Below, one piece after another: positions 11,487 to 23,071 of a DNA stretch of 64,000 bases (position 1 is its first letter; every line of letters starts with the position of its first letter). Origin of the DNA: Blastocrithidia nonstop (lineage: Eukaryota; Euglenozoa; Kinetoplastea; Trypanosomatida; Trypanosomatidae); contig JAQOTN010000031.1 in NCBI GenBank assembly GCA_028554745.1, positions 372,001 through 436,000 of the forward strand, written 5' to 3'. Both the position numbers and the translations under genes were made by a program. The notes below the pieces were generated by a model that saw only the letters and a program-made list of their open reading frames with translations, searched no databases and was not told where the DNA came from.

Positions 11487-13250
11487 TTAGTCGGGAGCAA
11501 ACTTGCGAAAAAACTCTTATTGCATGAAGTGAGTTTTCTCTACTTGCTGATATGCGCAGCCTCTGTTGAAGAATGGTGGCGTTCATGACGTTATCTTCAC
11601 GTTATTATTACTACTATGCGGAGTAGCCACGTTCAGGCCATAAATGTCAGTCTGACGCTCCTGGCACACCCCACCATTCGTGACTTTGGTTCCATTGTCA
11701 CCCGATTGCTTGTGATGGTGTGCGTGATAGGAGGCATCACTAGTCAACGCAAGTAGACACTGCTGAAAGGCTTGTGAAACGGCAGGGTAGGCCGTCAACA
11801 TGTAACTCAGGTTCAGTGCAGTGTAGCCGTGTTGAATGGCAATCGATCCAATGTTGACCAGTGTACTCGAATTTGCCCCCACGGCACTGACACCGAGAAT
11901 AGAATACGTGCCATCATGCGACACGATAAGTTTGAGAAAGCCATCCGTGTTATCTGCCGCTACCGTTCTACTTATATTCTCGTAACCGATTCGAGCCGCA
12001 AAGTAGGCAATGTTGTGCTCTTGGCAATACTTTTCGTTAAACCCGACATGAGAGACACTTCGCGTGAGGAATGTCACCATCGCCAGCGTTTGTTTGAAGT
12101 CTGGCACTGGATTTAGATTCACTCCGTAAATACTGTCAATGGCCAACTTGCCTCGAGCAGCGGCTACACTCACTAATTGCTGCTTTGATACGGCATCGCC
12201 AACGGCGTAAATGTGTGGGCAACTGATACACTTCCCACGATCATCTACGCTCAACATTCCATCTACTAATTTAAGGTTGGTGTGTTACAGACCAAGGCCT
12301 CGGTAAAATGGAATGCGTCCAATAGAGATTAACGCACGATCTACATTGACGGTGGTAATTTACTTGGTAATTTTGTTTAATACCGTGTACTGCACCGTGG
12401 ATGGACCGACCTCACTCCTGCACAGCTGCATATCGTACAATATAGAATCGTGGTGAATAATCACCCCGGCACTCTCTAACTGACTTTACACCTTTGCAGC
12501 AACGTCAGAGTCCTCGTAGGGCAAGATGTGTGGTGCCTTATCAATCAAGTACACTTTAGTTTTGCCCAGCCCGGTAAAGATGGTGGCAAACTCACAACCT
12601 TGTGCACCTGCACCCACCACCACTAATCGTTTGGGCAGTGGCATGTGCATAATGTGCTACGAGGTCACAACCAACTAGCCATCTACTGACGCAAATGGAT
12701 GCTCACGTGGGGTAGAGCCCGTGGCAATGATAAAGTAATCGGCATCGATCTTGTGATATTATCGTTTGACGCGATTGTTGACCTGTAACTCGTGGTCGTT
12801 CGTAAAGGTGGCTTGGCCAAATAGTAGTGTGACATTTTTGGTGGCCTACAACGCGGTGAGAATTTGTTGCTCGCGCTATGTACTAACATCATTAATGCTC
12901 TCACGCATCTTGACTTCGTCTAGTTACACGTAGTCTTACATGGATTCACCGTAAACACGTTTGGCGTTAGAACCTTTCAACCGTGACAGCATCGTTGCAA
13001 AGTCTCACATTGCTTTTGACTGCAGCGTGCCATTTCACAAATCAACTCCGCCGATTCGATTAGCCTACACAAGACACACTGTACGCTTGTAATCTACAGC
13101 GCGTAATGCGGCTGCAATCCCAGCGGGCCCTGCACCAATAACACATACGTCAAATGAACTTTTGCCCATCGCCTTCCATGGACTAAGATTATTGACGGTA
13201 GTGGGAGCTGCAGGCACGGCAAATCGTACTCACACTGTTGCAGAAAACAT
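11487..13250 (-). CDS. FAD/NAD(P)-dependent pyridine nucleotide oxidoreductase, copy 2, 587 aa
   Basis: Same family and strand as its neighbour at 8313-10241 and clearly a tandem duplicate. Shared blocks include FDVC(V/I)IG(A/G)GPAG, EANRIGGVD, DYFIIATG and LIDKA. FAD motif GAGPAG is near residue 38, NAD motif GAGAQGCE near 213, and YAVGDAV near the C-terminal FAD contact. The redox position reads GGVDLWNGTLQSKAMW, again without CxxxxC. Trp of DLWNG and of SKAMW is coded by UGA; several Glu (LVEANR, DYVELDE) by UAG or UAA. It lacks the long insert of copy 1 but has a His/Asn-rich stretch near the C-terminus. N-terminus MFSATVWVRFAVPAAPTT could be a targeting peptide. Reaction unknown; the missing cysteines argue against lipoamide or thiol-disulfide chemistry. 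Confidence 0.9.
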
Positions 13251-14895
13251 ATTTTGCTATTGTGTACAAAAACAAACTATAAAAATAGGAAAACTATGTG
13301 AATATTGTATTGAACGTTACACGCAAATAACCGTTATGCGTAAATGCTTATTGCAAAATTGATAATCTGCACACTAATTATTGCAAAAAAATAATAAATA
13401 AAGGAAAATAAATGAAACAAGTAGTGGAATGTGCGAGTACAAAAAATGCATGTACTACTCAGCAAAACGAAGTGTCAACAATTTACATAAGAGATACATG
13501 TATGTTTTACGATAAAGTAAAAGATTAAACATAAATAATGTATTAAACAGTTGAAAAAACACTTATAAATAAATACTTAATTTTTAATAATATTTCTTCA
13601 ATCATCGAAATTCACCTTAGTCAATCACATAATCACAGTTTTACTGATACTAAATAGGACAATAGATACATATGACCTTTCATTTTCCTTTTTAACTCAA
13701 TTAGTGCATTTTTAAAAAACTTATTAATAACAAAAGTAGAAAGAATAAATAGCATTAACACGAAAAAAAAGTTGAACACTATATCATATACTGTAATAAA
13801 ATGAAGTACAACAATTTTATGTAATTCGTAATAATAAAAATAAATTTTGTCTCAAATACTGTTATATTCATAAGATGGAATGAAGTAAATAAATACATTT
13901 GATTAATATCAGTATAACGGTAAGCACATACAGAAGATGAAAATATAAACGGTAATAAACACGCTGCAAATTTAATTTAATTGTTTTATTAACCGTTGCA
14001 TTTTTGGAAAAAAAAAGTTTGTGATATGGTTTAATTTTGTTCACGCACGAACTGCTAACACTAAATACATTATTAGTATTTGTAAAGCACTTTTTTCTAA
14101 TTTATACAAATACACAGAATGAAGTATGCATTTAGGTACAACGATTTCACATAGATCGATGTTGACAACAACAAAATTTATAATTGAAATAATAAAACAC
14201 TGAATATTATAAGTGAAACGTGAAAACATGAAACACATAAAAAATCAAATAATCAATATTAACGTTGCATTTACAAAAAGCACATGTCTTCTCTTATTTG
14301 CACTTTTTTGTTCTCACTAAATTAGTATTCGAGCATACACATTTTAACATTCTGAAAGCACACACGACAAAACAGAATGTATAAACTATAATGGCTGTCA
14401 TCATTTACACAATAACAATTTAATACTGTAAAAAAATTGAGTACATGTGTACTTGGCCTTTACAACAACTGCGATCAATATAAATACGAATAATGAAGTA
14501 ATACCTAAAATATTGTATCGAAAATAATGCGAATAATATGCACAGTATGAAGAAAAAAGATATATTGAAACAAACTAATAGTGAAAAGTAAGGAAAGCAA
14601 TGTGACGATAGGTAATGAACAAACATATATATCTTTAGGTACGAAAAAGTGTTAATTTTGGCTTTGCATACAAACAATATAATATTGACAAGTTTATGCT
14701 CACTAAAATAAAATCAACCTATCTGCACTCACTTAAATGATTTGTGTGGAAACTAGAAAGGAGAAAAACATTTACTATAACAAAATGAATATAAAAGAAA
14801 CTACATTGTGACATAAAATAAATTAACGATAAAAGTAACACAAATTACAAACAAATGTTACTTATTCTTTGTATCACAACAAACAAAAACTATCT
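13251..14895. other. AT-rich spacer
   Basis: 1.6 kb of A/T-rich sequence with no coding-like frame. It should hold the 3' UTR of the copy 2 oxidoreductase's upstream neighbour, the deacetylase at 14896-16116, and the 5' leader of copy 2. Confidence 0.55.
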
Positions 14896-16116
14896 TTACA
14901 GTTTAGATTGTACACGTTTTGCATTCTCATCATCTGCACAGCATACACGACGAACCAGTTCTGCTGTAAATTTGCTGTTTTTGGCAAGTAAGCTCGGAGT
15001 TGTAAACTCGTTCGCCAAGTGTGCATTTACTCCACCAACACCGCAAATAAACGTTGGAATCTAAAGCACTTGCTGAAAGTAACCAGCTTCTGTGCCACCG
15101 CCCATCTTCCTCACTTCATAATCTTGTGTAATTTCACGTCCCATCTTTGTAAAAGGATGTGCTTCGTCAGCATTAAACGGAAACAAATACCAATCAGCTT
15201 CCATTTTGACCGATGCATCTGCGTACTCTTTGCGCATTTACGGCAAAATAACATCATTGATGTATGACTGAAGTTGTTGTTCAACTTTTGCAGATGTTTG
15301 TGTGTCAGTGATGCGCAAGCTGAAAATAAACTCACACTCAGCAGGCACTGTATTGACTGCATTACCACCTTTGATCAGGCCAGTTGTAATACATGGAAAA
15401 GGACAAGTATAAAACTTGTCATGTGGTCCTTCTTCACGCAGCTTTAGCGCAATTTTACGTATTTTGGTAATTATCTTTGCTGCGTACTATATTGCATTAC
15501 AACTTGTGTTCATCAATGCCAAGGAGGAATGAATGGCTTTGCCATGAACAATGATCTTCCATGAAGCAAAGCCTTTATTACCCGTAACAATTTCTGTAGG
15601 AAATCCACCATCACCAACCAAGCAGCAATCTGCCTTGAAGCCTTTATCCTTCAGATAGGTTGTCAAGAATGGCACCCCTGTACAACCGACTTATTCATTG
15701 AACGAAAAGGCAAAGTGAATGGGCTTCGATTTGTGCATCTTTACAAACATAGGCACGAGCGACAACGCAACAGCAAGAAAGCCTTTCATGTCACATGTAC
15801 CTCGACCAAACAGCTTACCATCTTTCTCAATCATTGTAAACGGATCAGTATTTCACTTCTGCCCATCCACAGGCACAACATCGGTATGACCTGATAATAT
15901 GATGCCACCTTGTGTAGTGCCATCAGAAGCTGGAATAGTAGCAAAGAGATTAGCATGTGTCTTTTCTGGGTTGTACACATAAACAGACTCAATGTTGAAC
16001 GTCTTGAGGTAATCTCGTACATAGTCCAGTAGAGATAAATTAGACTTGTAGCTGGTAGTGTCAAAACTGACCAACTTACCAAGCCAACTTTTCGCATCAG
16101 ACGGAAACGAGGTCAT
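14896..16116 (-). CDS. Acetylornithine deacetylase-like M20 metallopeptidase, 406 aa
   Basis: Zinc amidohydrolase of the M20/ArgE group, which removes acyl groups from amino acids such as acetylornithine. Visible active-site elements are H77 and D79 in SGHTDVV, D109 in GRGTCDMKG, the pair E141-E142 in SFNEEVG, GGGTEAGYF, and a C-terminal His in GVNAHLANEF. E141 (the general base in the family) is GAA; E142 (a metal ligand in the family) is UAA at 15691-15693. W88 in GQKWNTDPF is UGA. Length fits the family (about 380-410). The predicted terminal UAA gives a clean end in QSKL. Annotated relatives exist in Leishmania; whether the true substrate is acetylornithine is an inference. Confidence 0.93.
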
Positions 16117-16759
16117 TGTTCAATGAAAGTTAATTTGTTAAATTTATTCGATACTATAGTAGTAATCAAAACGTTAACACTGTAAAATTGTTTTTGTAAC
16201 TCAAAAGCTTTACTTCAAATATAAATAAACAAAAAAATATATCAATAAGTTTGCTAGCATGACATTATAGATAGATTGCACAACTATAATATTCATGAAT
16301 AATAGTGAATTAAGTAATATCGATATATACTAATAACATACTTACAATTTATGCAAATAAAAAAGTGAACACTCTTAACTAGCGAACCCAATTTTCAATT
16401 TAGTAAAGATGTTATATAATACTAATCCTAACATGTAAAATAAAAATAATAAAATTATCTGTAACATAAATATCACTTTTAAGTTAGTACAGGCTTTCAT
16501 CTGCATAAGTGCAAAACATTAAAAAATTATAAAATAATTACCACTATCATCAAATAGTCACGCAATTTAAATCTCAGTGGACCAAACACCTAATATTTAT
16601 ATTATATAGACAATTTTAAATTTATATTTATATTATGAAAGGCAGTGTTCACACAAAAAAATCGTAACGACAAGAGTTGCAGCTTTCTTGAATTAAGAAA
16701 AACAATTATTCTACATAATGTTGCTACTTAAATTATTAGCTGAATTACATTGACGTATC
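16117..16759. other. AT-rich spacer between deacetylase and retroelement
   Basis: A/T-rich and without a coding frame. It may include the 3' end of the retroelement; I found no terminal repeat by eye when comparing it with 22060-22440. Confidence 0.5.
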
Positions 16760-18220
16760 AATCTTGGCAAAAATTACTTATGCATTGTGTAAGAAAAAAG
16801 CAAGATATCACGTAACTCTAACAATTTATTCAATGCATAACCTCTACCGATGCCACCGTAACCATTTTCTTTACGTTGTGCCAATACAATAGGGAAGTGA
16901 TCCGTAACTACTGCTATCTTCATTGATGTTGATGTGTACTGTCAATACGTGTTAGTTAAGTATTGTAACAGTATCATGATTGCTCGTAGCTCTGCGTGTG
17001 CCGAGTGTTGTGCGGTGAAGTAGTTTGTATTACCTTTACTTTGTGGTGTGCCTGTGCATTGCAAAGTCATGCACTCATTGTTGTTGATAGGTGTGTGTTG
17101 CTCCATTACGTCACTTTGTAATGGCACCTCAACCACTCTTTGATGCATTGGTATATATGATGACATCATAGTCATCATCCTTATTTGTGTACACTACATG
17201 GTTTGCTATGTGTCACCACTTGTTCTAAATTAACTGTGCACCAATGTCATCAAGTGCATTACGCACTGATGGCACAACTACAGACATCTCTACATCTCAG
17301 TTCTGATGTGCTTCTACCAGCCTATACACAGCACGATATGCACGTAGCAATGTAAACAGTTTAGCGGAGTTGAGTTGTGTGGTGTGTGCACTGCATAACA
17401 GATGAGTGACACCAAGGATGCAAAAGTACGGCACGTAAAACGTTGTGCTCGTAGTGCTAAGGTTAATTTGGCAACAGTCTTTGTACTGTTGCGCACTACT
17501 CTCTCTGCACCATTCCATGCATACTCCTCACCTAAGAATACCGTATTGCAACATGCCATCTACAGTAATTCATCATCACTCTTAGCAATTAGTTCATCTC
17601 TGTTAGGTGATTTCAATAAATTGGCACAACGTATGCGTTACAAGATGGGGTGCGCACTGCTTAACAGAAATTGTGTTACTGTCCTTCCTCTGCAGCAATA
17701 ATTATGTTGTCTATCATTGTTGTTATCACTACGGGCGTGTTGATGTCTACAATGACATTTGTGTTTGCTTGTGCAACGGCTACACTTCATCGTGCTCCTG
17801 TACGTAGCGTCTTCAACCGGTAATAGCCATCATTTGCACGGAATACAAAACACAGTTGCGTGTCTCTTCAAGCAGCGGTATACTGTCATAATATGCCTAA
17901 AAGTCAATCTGGAACATATAACGTGCATAGCGCAGCTGTCGTCGTCGTGCAAGGCGTGATGGGTAAGTGAGATGTGGCAGTCATTCTTTATTTATTACTT
18001 TATTGAGATGAGGCTAGGTGATCAATCTCTTTCGGCCTTTCATCTCGGTGACTGCAAACACATTGACACCATGTACACCTAATGGGAAGGGCTGTGTGAT
18101 GTGAGCGTCACAACGCTCGAACTTGTGCATCTCAACCGCTTTATATATGTCATCAAGAGACAACTGTGTCTTTTTGATGGTGCGGGAGGTAACAAGTGAC
18201 ATTGAATTAAAAGGCTGCAA
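16760..18220 (-). mobile_element. Retroelement part: reverse transcriptase and RNase H
   Basis: The RT shows a fingers-like GVNVFAV...KRLIT segment, motif A around FQIDFEAYYDSIPL, and a palm-like motif near MIDNIIIA. Downstream is an RNase H with a YTNASKSGWGAI block, HAELRAIMILL and VVTDH. Order RT then RNase H at the 3' end fits the family. Confidence 0.78.
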
Positions 18221-18479
18221 CCACAGAAAAGAAGAAAGTAGAAACTAATGTGTGTAGACAAATGATAGGTGGGCAAACTCTTTACTGTCTCCACGTTTAA
18301 CAACGTGACCTCTTTTAGATGAAGGGGTCAAATGGATGGGTGTGGCAGTGTGACGGGTGGTTCATTGTTCATTTGCCTTATGAGTTTATACAACTCTACT
18401 TCATTGACGCCTAAACTGATGGCGTCTGGAGCCTTGCGTCCTAATTCGTGTGGTTGAAGAGGAGGACATGACCTGCGTT

Positions 18480-19400
18480 GTCCTGCGCTGTTGCGCCCTC
18501 CGTTGTTAGCTAGTGGCCATAACCCAGATATCTGTGAAGTGTATCTAGGCGTGTATGACCCGTCATCAGCAAAATTTGTGATTGAGGCACCTTCATCGCA
18601 GCCATGTGTAATGCTGCTCCTTTACGCAGTGATGGCAGTGCTGATAGTGGGTTTTGTTGACGTAGTGCGTATCGCACCGCATTCTTTACTAACGTGGCAT
18701 CACTAAACAGGTATTAATGTGGTGTTTTACGACACATGAGTGCGTGTAGTGTGGAGGCATCTTATTGTTTCATGAGCGAACTCAGTTGATACGGGCCTCG
18801 AAAACGTGCTCCTTTGCCTCTTCGAATTGTCAATGACACAGGCACTGTGCCATCTTTATTTATTACAGTCAACGTCACGTCTCTCACCGCCAGATTCATT
18901 ATATCTCCTGGACGCGCGGCAAACGCTCACATCATGGTGAGGTACAAAGCAGCCTTTGTGTGTTATCCCAATTTCTTTTTTGCTGCTGTTACCTACTGCA
19001 GCGTCACACAGGTGCAAACGTTGTTGCGGGTGTTTACCTGTTGTAACGCAGTGCAGTTGCCATTCCTGCTCGTCATTCTGGGTGTTAGTCCAGCTTTATG
19101 GGCTGCAGCTGATTTGTGTACATTGGCAGGTTTAGTAGTGCTGCCTTGATGTTAGCATATATTTTGCTAATGGTTGACCACTTTCATTTGCGTGCAACAG
19201 CTATCCTGCGCACCAACTCTAGCAATGCTGTTGGGAACGACACATTGAGTAAGTCGTCCGGCATTGCACGTATTTCGTTAATTCACCGCAGGTGTTGCTG
19301 ACGTGTTTGCGGTGTGATTGCATTTCACACCATTTGTGTGACGTGTGGAGACTTTCCGCTGTAGACATATCATGTTCGTGGGCAGACGTGACCCCCAGGA
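18480..19400 (-). mobile_element. Retroelement part: tyrosine recombinase
   Basis: An N-terminal core-binding-like helical block with Trp-rich helices is followed by a catalytic block with AARPGD (first Arg region), SLRKGAALHMA and LMTGHTRLDTLHRYLGYG, the Gly-His and Tyr part of the active site. Typical of VIPER/TATE/DIRS elements, which integrate by a recombinase instead of an integrase. Confidence 0.8.
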
Positions 19401-20317
19401 CGTCTACCCCAGCCGTTTAAACGCAGCGGTGGTGCTGTGTTTAGTGCATGCTCCTTCTCACAATCTACCCCGTTTGCTACATTGTTTTGAGCGCATTACA
19501 CAAGAATTAGTGGATTAGCTGAGTCAATTAATGTCGGTTTTATAGCATTTCTTTTGACATTATTATTTGCCTCATTAATAATAACTTTCAAACTATTACT
19601 CTTTACACTTTACTGATCCATGTTAAATCTATTACTACATCTTTCTTTACGTTTATATTACATACTTAACACATCTTTAACATACAAACCGACAACACAT
19701 AGATTAGGCTGTGTAGACAATGTGTAATGTCCAGAATATGCACCAATATTTGTGATATTACCTCGAAATGCAGCACCTAAAGCAAATGTGTAATTGTGTT
19801 CATCAAGTTTTTGTGGAAGTCCTATTTGACCATTGCTTTGTACAAACACTATCTACTCATTCAACGCATTTTGTGTAAGTGGTAACAGTGTTTCCTTTCC
19901 ATTTGTATTATCATTACAAAGAGCAGCTAATGGTTGTCCTAGTGCAACGAGTGTCTATGCCACATCGTGTTGAACATGCGTATAGCCACATAAACGACGA
20001 CGTTTGTACAATTGTGATAATGTTAAACTGCGATGTACACCATCACGTACAGAGGCTAAGGCTGATGCAGTGAGCATGTAGCATAAGTTGCAATTTGCTG
20101 CTTTCCTTTCACTTTGCTTTACTTAACGTCACAGCACTGCAATACGCTCTTCAAGTTAGCTTTGCTTCTTATTTGGTTTAGGACGGCAGTGAGTTGTGTT
20201 ATGCGGTCGTTGCTTTATTAGTTTCTTTGCTGGCTGTGCTTTCTATTTCTTAGTTGACGTGTTTACATTACCGCCTTGTAACAATTATGCTGGCGTCTGT
20301 TAAATTTATTACTTTTG

Positions 20318-20964
20318 TTAACTATTAGAATTGTTAGAGGTATCATTAGTACATTTATGAGGTAAACAGTTAACCATGTTATATCTTTTATATAGTAACG
20401 CCTCACGTATCTTAATCAAGGCGTCTGCTTTGTGCATTTTGCCTTTACTTATTTTGACAAGTGAAGGACGCAGACGTGATGGCAGCGTAAATACATCAGC
20501 AATTTTCACTTTTAGGTAGTCTGCAATGATGTGTGCTACCATGTACACACCACAATCATCACTGCCACGTTGTTGTCGTGATGATGCCACTGCTTCTAGT
20601 TTCAGTGCAGGCCAAATCTTTTTGAACATTCGACGTAGGTCATCGTGCATCAATTTTGACGGTGTTGAATCATGTATGGTCATTTTGATTGCTGGCTTGT
20701 CATCATTTAGTGTGAGGATCGATGCGATCCAATGATGACGTAAAAATAGAGGGAAGTAACGCAGCGTTCCGCGCCGCACACACTCTGCGTAGTGTCGTGC
20801 TTTTGCAGGTGTGATAGTTGGCAGACTATCACATGGCAAATAGACACCAGCAGGCAAACACAACGACAATACTTTGTCAATTTCAACATTGGAGATTTTT
20901 CCTTGCGCAAAATTACCTCCTTCATATAGCTTTGTTGCAGAGCGTTGAAGAAACGGGAAAGCAT
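20318..20964 (-). mobile_element. Retroelement part: C48 (Ulp1-type) cysteine protease-like region
   Basis: The segment carries the spaced His-Trp (FLRHHWIAS), Asp (IHDSTPSK) and Gln...Asp-Cys-Gly (RQQRGSDDCGVYM) pattern of Ulp1-type pept­idases, which cleave ubiquitin-like modifiers. Upstream is an Asn/Arg/Tyr-rich stretch that may bind nucleic acid. A role inside the element is inferred only. Confidence 0.7.
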
Positions 20965-21213
20965 GAAAACATAATTTATTTTTTGAACCTTTTTATTATT
21001 TATTCTAACCGCTGTTTTAATTTAGTTTGACAGTTGCTTTTGGTTGTAGCGATTGTTGTTGATCAGTATTGGGTAAATGAGATTGTTATTGTTGTTATTC
21101 AACATAATTATTATAACCGCTTCCATATAGCTTGTTGTTTGTGTTAGGCCTGTGGTAACGATCATAATTATATCTGTTATATGAATACCTGTTGTTGTTA
21201 CGGCGAGGATAAT

Positions 21214-22057
21214 TTAGAATTTCATCTTTTCTGACTTGATTATACTCATTTCGCGTTTTAGCTCAATCATTTCTTTCTTCATCTTCTCAAACTCTGCTTC
21301 TACAGCAGTAACATTTGTTACTCCTGTTTGACTTCCTTGCGCGTCATACACCGGTAAGTAACCGCCTCCCAATAATGCTGATTGAGTTTCTGGAAAATAT
21401 TTATTGTATACTTCTTTACTGTTATCTTCAGTTAACTCTTTATACTTATCCTTCAATTGATTAAGATCAGATAGCAGTTTTTTCAAATTCCTTCTGTAAA
21501 TCAGCAATCTGTGTGGGAAAAACTGGCCGTTGCAAATCTTCTATTATATCACCATAGTCATACAAGAAATTTGATGGCATCTCTTTTATTATAGCTCAAT
21601 TATGCATGCGTAACATTTTCTTCGTATCACTGGATAGTAACAATTTTACAGCCATCAATCTACCAAAATCTGTATCTTCTTAAAACAGGAGGTAATTGCA
21701 TGAAAGTGTTGCTGTTGGACTTAGAGTGTGATCCTTTGCAGCCACCACAAATTCTCGTTTTAATGCTTCTACCGACTTCACAACATCTTACAAGTCTTTG
21801 ACAAACTGTTTCAGTGTATTTTCACTGATTTGACTGTATCGCATTCACGGGAAGACGTCAAGTTCGTCGTGAACTGTGACAATTTGAGGGGTGTCAGCAC
21901 AGCTTGATACTTTGGATGTAGGTCCGTACTTTATCATCTGTTAAAAATCATCTTATGTAATCTTTGCACTCTTATACAAAATTAGCGCTTTTTCAATATA
22001 TGCATCCTACTCATTCGCTACTTTGTCAACGCTTTTTGTTTTTATATGATCAGACAT
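21214..22057 (-). mobile_element. Retroelement part: first frame, coiled-coil, gag-like
   Basis: Starts MSDHIKTKSVDKVANE at 22057. Lys/Glu-rich helices with heptad-like Leu/Ile spacing near its end suggest a coiled coil. By position it would be the gag-like protein. No domain beyond that is recognised. Confidence 0.6.
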
Positions 22058-22448
22058 GATGACCTATAGCTTCACTTTTAGAAATATTGAAGATAAAGGT
22101 CGATAAAGACGATGTAGTTTGATATCTTTTAAAATTTTTATTATACTTAAGTACGTATATAATATTAGTATCAAAGAAAACTTTTTTAATTGGCTGTTAA
22201 ACAAGTAGAGATAAAATTTGATAATTGTATTGTTGATAATTAGTAAAAACCATTATCAGTGAACAGTACAACATAAAACGCGTAGCAAAGGAAATAAAAA
22301 CAAAAATAATAAATAAAAATATACTTAGAATTTAGGTACGTTCAAGCGTACTACAGTTGTAGCTAATAATATTTGATATTTAAATGTGAGTGTTAGAATA
22401 AAGTCATTATTAAAATGCATTAACGTTTTTTGTGATAATATCACTATT
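22058..22448. other. AT-rich spacer between retroelement and tRNA-Ile (strand switch)
   Basis: The left half of a divergent strand switch: genes to the left run leftward, those to the right run rightward. In kinetoplastids such regions usually initiate polycistronic transcription. No sequence motif identified, as these promoters lack consensus boxes. Confidence 0.55.
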
Positions 22449-22522
22449 GCTCTCATAGCTCAGTCGGTTAGAGCGTGGGTCTAATAAGCCCAAGGTCACA
22501 GGTTCGACCCCTGTTGGGAGCA
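22449..22522 (+). tRNA. tRNA-Ile (anticodon AAT)
   Basis: Complete cloverleaf by eye: 7-bp acceptor stem (GCTCTCA with TGGGAGC), D arm GCTC/GAGC, anticodon loop CTAATAA with anticodon AAT, T arm ACAGG/CCTGT with loop TTCGACC, discriminator A at 22522. A TTTTT run right after it can serve as Pol III terminator. Internal A and B boxes look normal (TAGCTCAGTCGG, GGTTCGACCCC). Confidence 0.95.
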
Positions 22523-22620
22523 TTTTTCACATTTCAGAAGACATTTTAATTTTGTCTACTTGTTACTTTTTAGTTTGTTGTATATTGTGCGTCGTTAAGT
22601 TTTTTATAAGTGTTGATGTT

Positions 22621-22701
22621 GTCACCATACCCAAGTGGTTACGGGGACTGACTAGAAATCAGTTGCGATCTCGCGCGCAGGTTCGAATCCTGCTGGTGAC
22701 G
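22621..22701 (+). tRNA. tRNA-Ser (anticodon AGA)
   Basis: Acceptor stem GTCACCA/TGGTGAC, D arm CCC/GGG, anticodon loop CTAGAAA with anticodon AGA, a long variable arm (TGCGATCTCGCGC) as expected of a class II serine tRNA, and T arm GCAGG/CCTGC with loop TTCGAAT. Followed by a TTTTTT Pol III terminator. Same orientation as tRNA-Ile, 98 bases downstream. Confidence 0.95.
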
Positions 22702-23071
22702 TATTTTTTGGTTTTTCTTACATTTCTTTGCTCTTCCTAAGGTTATTTGTTTATACTTCTAAACAAAACAGCAACATGTACGATAAGTAAGCATATATGT
22801 GTTTTTCCACATTAATATAAAGACTTCAGATGAAACTTTACATTAGCACAAAGTAATACATTATTTAGCTATCATGATCTTTATAATGTTATAATGACTA
22901 ATTCCTTTTTTTATCTATTATGCTCAATGTGCTGATTTTATTATATATATCATTCCCATGCTCTTGTTAATTGATTTAATATATATAGCTCGTTTATAAG
23001 CTAACTACCATCAGTATCTTATTACATAAAGAATATTTTTTTTTCTTTATTTATAATCAATATTAAATAAA
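22702..23071. other. AT-rich spacer, right half of the divergent strand switch
   Basis: Leads from the tRNA pair to the first rightward protein gene. A T run (about 23037-23047) precedes the BAP31-like start by some 25 bases. No other feature seen. Confidence 0.5.

Larger units (their letters stand above)
16760..22057 (-). mobile_element. VIPER/TATE-type tyrosine-recombinase retroelement (DIRS-like), old, probably broken
   Basis: A retroelement of about 5.3 kb read leftward. Order of parts from its 5' end: a coiled-coil first frame (21214-22057), an Asn/Arg/Tyr-rich segment leading into a C48 Ulp1-type cysteine protease-like region (about 20318-21200), a tyrosine recombinase (about 18480-19400), a reverse transcriptase (about 17380-18220) and an RNase H (about 16760-17290). 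This set, recombinase plus RT plus RNase H, matches the VIPER/TATE elements of trypanosomatids. Frames change a few times (about three); some of this could be overlap or frameshifting normal for the family. Its frames use the same recoded Glu and Trp codons as host genes, so it has lived in this lineage since the code change. No terminal repeats recognised, so the outer ends are approximate. Confidence 0.82.

Noticed and set aside
8313-13250. Calling the two flavoproteins dihydrolipoamide dehydrogenase
   Set aside because: The fold matches, but the redox cysteine pair is missing in both copies.
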